Assembly (NCBI GenBank): GCA_000242815.2
Contig: AHHB01000007.1
Span: forward strand, 62,001-126,000
Length of the DNA stretch: 64,000 nt
Direction: 5' to 3'
Source: Janthinobacterium lividum PAMC 25724
GTDB lineage: Bacteria > Pseudomonadota > Gammaproteobacteria > Burkholderiales > Burkholderiaceae_D
The notes under the pieces are model-generated. The model saw only the letters and a program-made list of their open reading frames with translations. It ran no database searches and had not been told where the DNA came from. The translations under genes and the position numbers were made by a program. The stretch's first letter is position 1, and every line of letters begins with the position of its first letter. Shown here one piece after another: positions 59,827-64,000 of this stretch.

Positions 59827-59972
59827 GGCGCCACCTGCAGCGGTTTTTCCATGCGGACACTTAAGCGAGCGTCGCGATGGTCGCCGCAGGGGCCGCGCTG
59901 TTGATCGGCATCGAGCTCGGCGAGCAGGGTTTGTACATCGGCTTGCTGCGGCGATTCCAGGCAGATTGTCAT
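59823..59972 (-). pseudogene. Internally deleted relic of a GNAT acetyltransferase
   Basis: An open frame of 49 codons with ATG at 59972 and stop TGA at 59825-59823, which overlaps the MazG-like start (ATGA). Its first 22 residues (MTICLESPQQADVQTLLAEL...) look like the start of a GNAT N-acetyltransferase. The rest (RGPCGDHRDARLSVRMEKPL) matches the C-terminal GPFGDY...LSVFMEK region of the same family. About 110 middle residues, with the acetyl-CoA site, are gone. Assigned from memory of the family. The frame stays open through an in-frame deletion. Confidence 0.6.
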
Positions 59973-60008
59973 GGGTAAATTCAAGGTGATGAGCGGTCTT
60001 GCATGGTA

Positions 60009-61445
60009 TCACTGCGGCCGCGCCAGGCGCAGCGTCAGGCCGATGGGCGACATCACAAAACCCATCAGTTCCTGCGCCTCGCCGCCATCGGGCGTGTCGA
60101 CGCTGGCGATGTCGAAGCTGCCCAGCAGCATGGCCATGGCGATCTTAATTTCCAGCAAGGCCAGGTAGCGCCCCGGACACGTGCGCACGCCGGCGCCGAA
60201 AGGCATGGCGGCGCGCTTGTCAATGGCTTTGCCGGCCAGCCAGCGTTCGGGCTGGAACGCTTGCGCATCGGGAAAGTGCGTATCGGAAACGCTGTCATGG
60301 CGCATTACGCACCACAGCATGCTGCCGGCGGGCACGGCCACGTCGCCCACTACCGTGTCGCGCAGCGCTTCGAGCGGAATGTAGGGCGCCACCGGTTTCA
60401 AGCGCATGGCTTCGCTGGCGCAGGCGCCCAGATAGTCGAGGCTATCCATCTGCTCGATGCTGAAACCGCTCACGTCGGGCGCCAGGCGGCGCACCTCTTC
60501 GCGCGCCTTCGCCAGGCAGTGCGGATGGCGTTGCAGCAAGTAAATCATCCAGGAGATCGTATTGGCTGTCGTATCTTCGCCGGCCAGCAGCATGGTCAGC
60601 ACATTGCCGGCCACGGCGCGGTCGTCCACGCCGCTGTCGGCTTCGTCGGCGGCGGCGATCATCGCTTCGAGCAGGTTGGGTGGGCGCACGCGCCGCGCCG
60701 GGTCTTGCTCCAGGCGGGCGCGCGCTTGCCGTACCAGGTCGGCCACGGCCACGTCCAGCGCCGCCACGTCGCGGTCCAGGCGGCGGTCGACGGGCAGTTT
60801 GAAATAGCGCCAGTAGGGCAGTATCGACAGGCTGCGCCGCGCTACGGCGGGCAGGATCGCGTCCAGATGGCGCTGGATCACGTCCTCGCCCGATTCGAGT
60901 GTATTGACTGCCGTGCCGAAGGCCAGGCCGGCGATGATATCGACCGTATAGCGTTTCAGGTCGCCGTCGAGGTTGATCGCCTGGTTTTGCGTGGCTGCCA
61001 GATGCCAGCGCCGCTGCAAGCGCTGCGCCACCGTCACCAGCGCGGGGAAATAGGCCTTGATGGCGCCCGGAGCCATGCCGGCCATGACCATGCGGCGCTG
61101 GTTGCGCCACTGCGTGCCCTCGGCCAGGAACAGACCGGGATTGCCGCCCATTTCCTCAGAGACGATATAGGTCGACAGCGGACGCCGGAAGCCGTCGGGC
61201 CGGTCGCGCAGCACGGCCGCCACCGCCTCGCTGTCGGCCACCACCAGCACCAGCGTGCGGCCGAACCAGGCGCGCAGGTAGGGGCCATAGCGCTGCACCC
61301 AGCCTTCCACGTCGCGGTGGATGCGCGGCAGTCGCACTTGCAGCGCGTTGCCGATGATGGGCAGGGCGAAAGGCCCCGGCAGGCGGCGGATCTGGCGCAA
61401 GCGCGTGGTCACGGCGGGCGCGGCGATGTGGTCGAGTGGCGGCAT
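60009..61445 (-). CDS. Cytochrome P450
   Basis: 478 residues. All P450 marks are present: the I-helix AGEDTTANT near residue 290, ExxR in SEAMRLKP, and the heme loop PFGAGVRTCPGRY with the thiolate Cys near residue 430. The N-terminal LPGPFALPIIGNA is a proline-rich hinge as in membrane-associated P450s, but a strong membrane anchor is lacking. CAGGAG seven bases before ATG 61445. Redox partner genes are not nearby. It is divergent from an AraC regulator that may control it. Confidence 0.95.
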   Translation of the reverse strand: MPPLDHIAAPAVTTRLRQIRRLPGPFALPIIGNALQVRLPRIHRDVEGWVQRYGPYLRAWFGRTLVLVVADSEAVAAVLRDRPDGFRRPLSTYIVSEEMGGNPGLFLAEGTQWRNQRRMVMAGMAPGAIKAYFPALVTVAQRLQRRWHLAATQNQAINLDGDLKRYTVDIIAGLAFGTAVNTLESGEDVIQRHLDAILPAVARRSLSILPYWRYFKLPVDRRLDRDVAALDVAVADLVRQARARLEQDPARRVRPPNLLEAMIAAADEADSGVDDRAVAGNVLTMLLAGEDTTANTISWMIYLLQRHPHCLAKAREEVRRLAPDVSGFSIEQMDSLDYLGACASEAMRLKPVAPYIPLEALRDTVVGDVAVPAGSMLWCVMRHDSVSDTHFPDAQAFQPERWLAGKAIDKRAAMPFGAGVRTCPGRYLALLEIKIAMAMLLGSFDIASVDTPDGGEAQELMGFVMSPIGLTLRLARPQ

Positions 61446-61616
61446 GACTGGCTCCTGTTTCAGTGGCAACGATGGCATGACTGTAGCGCGCTTGCGCGCC
61501 CGCGTCTTGAACGAATACGACATCGCGCGCAGCCAGAATTTCCCGGTACAATCGTCGCCATGCCTGCCGCTCCTACGCCCCCTACGCCCGCTAAGCCCCC
61601 TAGGCCCGCTAAGCCT

Positions 61617-62453
61617 ATGACCCGTTTGATCGCGCCGCGCACTGCGCTCGCTTCCTGCGTGCGCGCCTTCCTCGTGCGCGACACCACGCGCTGCGCGCCG
61701 TTGCCGCCGGCGCAGCGCCTGAACCGCTTTCCGGCCACGCCCATGTGCTGCCTGCTGTGGACCGTCGAGGGCGAGGTCGAGGCGGCCGCGCCCGGCCCCG
61801 ACCTGCAGCATGTGCGCATGCCGCCCGCCCTGTTCAGCGGCCCGCGCGGCTATCCGCTGGTCAGCTACAATCCCGGCCCCGTGCACTCATTCATGGTGAT
61901 GCTGTATCCGGCCGCCCTGCACGCGCTGACCGGTATCGACATGGCAGTCCTGTTCGACCAGGTACGCCCGCTCGCCCCCCTGTTCGATGCCGACTGGCTG
62001 GCACTGTCCGATGCCGTGCTGGCTGCACCCGACGACGCTGCGCGCATCGCGCTGGTGGAGCAGTTCCTGGCGCCGCGCTGGGAGGTGGCGCGCAAAAGCG
62101 GCGACCATCCGGCTGGCGCCATACAGGACTGGGTGCGCCGCCTGGGCGTGCAGGCGGCATCGACGGGTCTTGCCAGCAGCGTGCGCCATATCGAGCGCCG
62201 CATCAAGTCCTGGGCCGGCCAGCCCATGCGCACCCTGCGCCGCATGCGCCGCGCGGAACAGTCGTTTCTCGATGCGCGCGAGGCCATGTTGCAAGGCAAT
62301 GCCTCATGGAGCGATATTGCCGCCGCCGGTGGTTACGCCGACCAGGCCCACCTGTGCCGCGAGGTGCGCGCCATTACGGGCTTGAGCCCCACCGAACTGG
62401 CGCGCGCCAGCCGTGATGACGAGAGTTACTGGGTCTACCGGGTGTGGACGTAG
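61617..62453 (+). CDS. AraC-family transcriptional regulator
   Basis: 278 residues. N-terminal domain resembling DUF6597 (PPAQRLNRFPATPMCCLLWTVEG, then SGPRGYPLVSYNPGPVHSF) and a C-terminal AraC pair of helix-turn-helix motifs, the second ending AGGYADQAHLCREVRAITGLSPTEL-like. ATG 61617 gives the family-like start. An in-frame ATG at 61560 would add a proline-rich stretch encoded by short repeats of CCCGCTAAGCC. Divergent from the P450 gene. Confidence 0.88.
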   Translation: MTRLIAPRTALASCVRAFLVRDTTRCAPLPPAQRLNRFPATPMCCLLWTVEGEVEAAAPGPDLQHVRMPPALFSGPRGYPLVSYNPGPVHSFMVMLYPAALHALTGIDMAVLFDQVRPLAPLFDADWLALSDAVLAAPDDAARIALVEQFLAPRWEVARKSGDHPAGAIQDWVRRLGVQAASTGLASSVRHIERRIKSWAGQPMRTLRRMRRAEQSFLDAREAMLQGNASWSDIAAAGGYADQAHLCREVRAITGLSPTELARASRDDESYWVYRVWT

Positions 62454-62454
62454 T

Positions 62455-62585
62455 CAATACCTGAGCAAACCTCGCGCGTCGGTATAGACGGAGGCGGCCT
62501 GCGATACTCACCGTACTGAAGTACGCTTGCGCTCCTTCGCCACCGCTCCTTTGCGCTCGCCACGGTTTTGTCAGGCATCGGGACG
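62455..62585 (+). repeat. Post-stop palindromic repeat, copy D
   Basis: Begins right after the AraC gene stop codon. Outer arms CCTGAGCAAACC and GGTTTTGTCAGG pair with one mismatch; core GGCGGCCTGCGATACTCACC; apex CGTAC-TGAA-GTACG (62512-62525). Shares the core with copies A and C. Confidence 0.6.
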
Positions 62586-62614
62586 CCACGGGCTGACAGG
62601 TTTTACGCAGCGGG

Positions 62615-64000
62615 TTACTGGAATACCACGCCTTTCGCCAATGTGACTTCATTGTGCCCCGCGCCGGGGGCCATCATGGGGAAGCAGTTTTCTGCGCCGT
62701 GCACGCGCACGTCGAGGAAGTAGGGCCCGTCCGCTGCCAGGCAGGCGGCCAGCGCCGTGTCGAGCTCGTCGCGCCGGCTCACCGTATGCGCCTGCCAGCC
62801 GAAGGCCCGCGCCAGGGCGACGAAATCGGGCAGCGCCTGTGTATAGCTGTGGCTGTAGCGCTCGCCGTGGTGCAGTTCTTGCCACTGGCGCACCATGCCC
62901 ATGGCGCCATTGTTCGACAACACCACTTTCACGGGCAGGCGGTGCTGCGTGGCGGTGGCCAGTTCCTGGATATTCATCAAAATCGAGGCGTCGCCGCTGA
63001 CGCACACCACGCGCTTGCCCGGATGGGCGATCTGCGCGCCGATGGCGGCCGGCAGGCCGTAACCCATGGTGCCGGCGCCACCCGAGGTCAGCCAGCGGCG
63101 CGGCTGCTCGAAGCGCAAATGCTGTGCGGCCCACATCTGGTGCTGGCCCACGTCGGTCGACACGATGGCGTCCTGTCCGGCCAGCGCCGCCTGCAGCCGC
63201 TGCATCAGCGCCTGCGGCGCGATGACCTGCGGCGTATCGTTGAAGCCCAGGCTATCGTGCGCGCGCCAGCCATCGATGCGCTGCCACCACGGCTGGCGGT
63301 CCGCCAGCGAGCGCCTGCGCAGTTGCGCCTGCAGCGTCGTCAGCAATGCGGCCAGCACGGGCGCGCAGTCGCCGCGCAAGCTGACGTCGGCGCGCACCAC
63401 CTTGCCGATCGACGTTGGGTCGATATCGACGTGGATGATTTTTGCGCCGGGACAGAAGGCGTCCAGGCGGCCCGTGACCCGGTCATCGAAGCGGGCGCCG
63501 ACGCAGACGATCAGGTCCGCATGGTGCATGGCCAGGTTCGCTTCCAGCGTGCCGTGCATGCCCAGCATGCCCAGGAAGGCTGGGTGCGAGGCGGGAAACG
63601 CACCCAGGCCCAGCAAGGTCAAGGTACAGGGCGCCGCTGCCAGCGTGACCAGTTGGCCGAACGCGGCGCAGGCATCGGGGCCGGAATTGATGAGGCCGCC
63701 GCCGCCATAGAACACGGGCTGGCGCGCGCTGGCGATCAGGCTGGCGGCCTGTTCGAGGGCGGCGCTGGCGGGCAGGGGCGCGGCCGCTGCGGTGGCGGTG
63801 AGGGGCGGCAGCGGTGTGTGCGCCGTGACTTGCGCCAGTTGCATATCCTTGGGGAAATCGATCAGCACGGGACCGGGCCGCCCTTGCGTGGCTTGTGCGT
63901 AGGCCTCGTGCACGACGGCTGCCGTTTCATCGGCCGTGCGGATTTGCCGGTTCCATTTGGTGACGGGGCGCGAGATGCCCAGCGCATCGCATTCCTGGAA
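62615..64000 (-). CDS. Acetolactate-synthase-like thiamine-diphosphate enzyme (5' end outside window)
   Basis: The frame is open from the window edge to the stop at 62615, about 461 residues, so roughly the first 100 residues are missing. TPP-enzyme domain order: the partial N-terminal Pyr domain ([17 protein letters not shown]), central domain ([24 protein letters not shown]) and C-terminal TPP-binding domain ([31 protein letters not shown]). Similar to IlvB/IlvG large subunits. The adjacent small subunit gene is not seen on the 3' side. Assigned with care because relatives such as other TPP decarboxylases are alike. Confidence 0.85.
   Translation of the reverse strand, partial: FQECDALGISRPVTKWNRQIRTADETAAVVHEAYAQATQGRPGPVLIDFPKDMQLAQVTAHTPLPPLTATAAAAPLPASAALEQAASLIASARQPVFYGGGGLINSGPDACAAFGQLVTLAAAPCTLTLLGLGAFPASHPAFLGMLGMHGTLEANLAMHHADLIVCVGARFDDRVTGRLDAFCPGAKIIHVDIDPTSIGKVVRADVSLRGDCAPVLAALLTTLQAQLRRRSLADRQPWWQRIDGWRAHDSLGFNDTPQVIAPQALMQRLQAALAGQDAIVSTDVGQHQMWAAQHLRFEQPRRWLTSGGAGTMGYGLPAAIGAQIAHPGKRVVCVSGDASILMNIQELATATQHRLPVKVVLSNNGAMGMVRQWQELHHGERYSHSYTQALPDFVALARAFGWQAHTVSRRDELDTALAACLAADGPYFLDVRVHGAENCFPMMAPGAGHNEVTLAKGVVFQ

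Noticed and set aside
60003..61616. Long open extension upstream of the AraC regulator
   Set aside because: It is antisense to the cytochrome P450, which has every conserved motif. Only the part from about 61560 or 61617 onward looks like the regulator.
61565..61616. Short repeats of CCCGCTAAGCC as a possible CRISPR or recombination site
   Set aside because: Too short and too few, irregularly spaced, and best read as low-complexity sequence before the regulator start.

Overview
The window looks like a chromosomal segment of a betaproteobacterium of the family Oxalobacteraceae, most like Janthinobacterium or a close relative. This is judged from protein sequence and gene order, not from a search. 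The order rplM-rpsI-argC-bactofilin-erpA-anmK-M23 peptidase-tyrS-dtd, followed by dusB-fis-purH-ruvC-ruvA-ruvB, is a betaproteobacterial housekeeping backbone. The DNA is GC-rich, apart from one short AT-rich island near 56.4 kb. I see no rRNA, tRNA, prophage, CRISPR array or complete insertion sequence.

Layout. 1-3.8 kb: the 5' part of a lipoprotein alkaline phosphatase with a candidate Pho box, a metallo-beta-lactamase-fold protein, a DsbA-like thioredoxin-fold protein and a small unknown. 3.8-10.4 kb (minus strand): two ABC export systems, NatA/NatB-like and an ATPase with a giant permease fused to an M1-type aminopeptidase domain. 10.6-27.6 kb: mostly core genes for ubiquinone synthesis, ribosomal proteins, arginine synthesis, Fe-S assembly, cell wall recycling, tRNA charging and proofreading, purine synthesis and Holliday junction processing. 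27.6-32.6 kb: DUF2147 protein, valS and a porin. 32.6-38.7 kb: a signalling cluster with a frameshifted GGDEF-EAL protein, a Crp/Fnr regulator, a hybrid histidine kinase and a response regulator. 39.1-43.7 kb: a TPP-riboswitch-controlled thiamine operon, thiC-thiS-thiG-thiD-thiE. 43.8-51.6 kb: an ANTAR regulator, glutathione-dependent formaldehyde dehydrogenase, a GlxA-type regulator, a 1013-residue secreted MshQ-like protein, a dienelactone hydrolase and an SRPBCC protein. 51.8-58.2 kb: an M28 peptidase, a DEAD-box helicase with two RNA-binding domains and an Aer-like chemoreceptor. 58.3-64 kb: a BamE-like lipoprotein with an unknown partner, a MazG-like pyrophosphohydrolase preceded by the relic of an acetyltransferase, a cytochrome P450 divergent from an AraC regulator, and a partial acetolactate-synthase-like gene.

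The most unusual signals are in non-coding DNA. A 197-bp element with 16-bp perfect terminal inverted repeats resembling those of IS4 sits inside an intrinsic terminator and is flanked by a 12-bp direct repeat. A GGGGTC...GACCCC palindrome occurs after coq7, after purH and inside that element. A second family of long imperfect palindromes starts within a few bases of the stop codon of four plus-strand genes. Coding oddities are the single-base frameshift in the GGDEF-EAL gene, a 49-codon in-frame relic of a GNAT acetyltransferase still overlapping the next start codon, and the fusion of a bactofilin-like repeat region to an MshQ-type domain.
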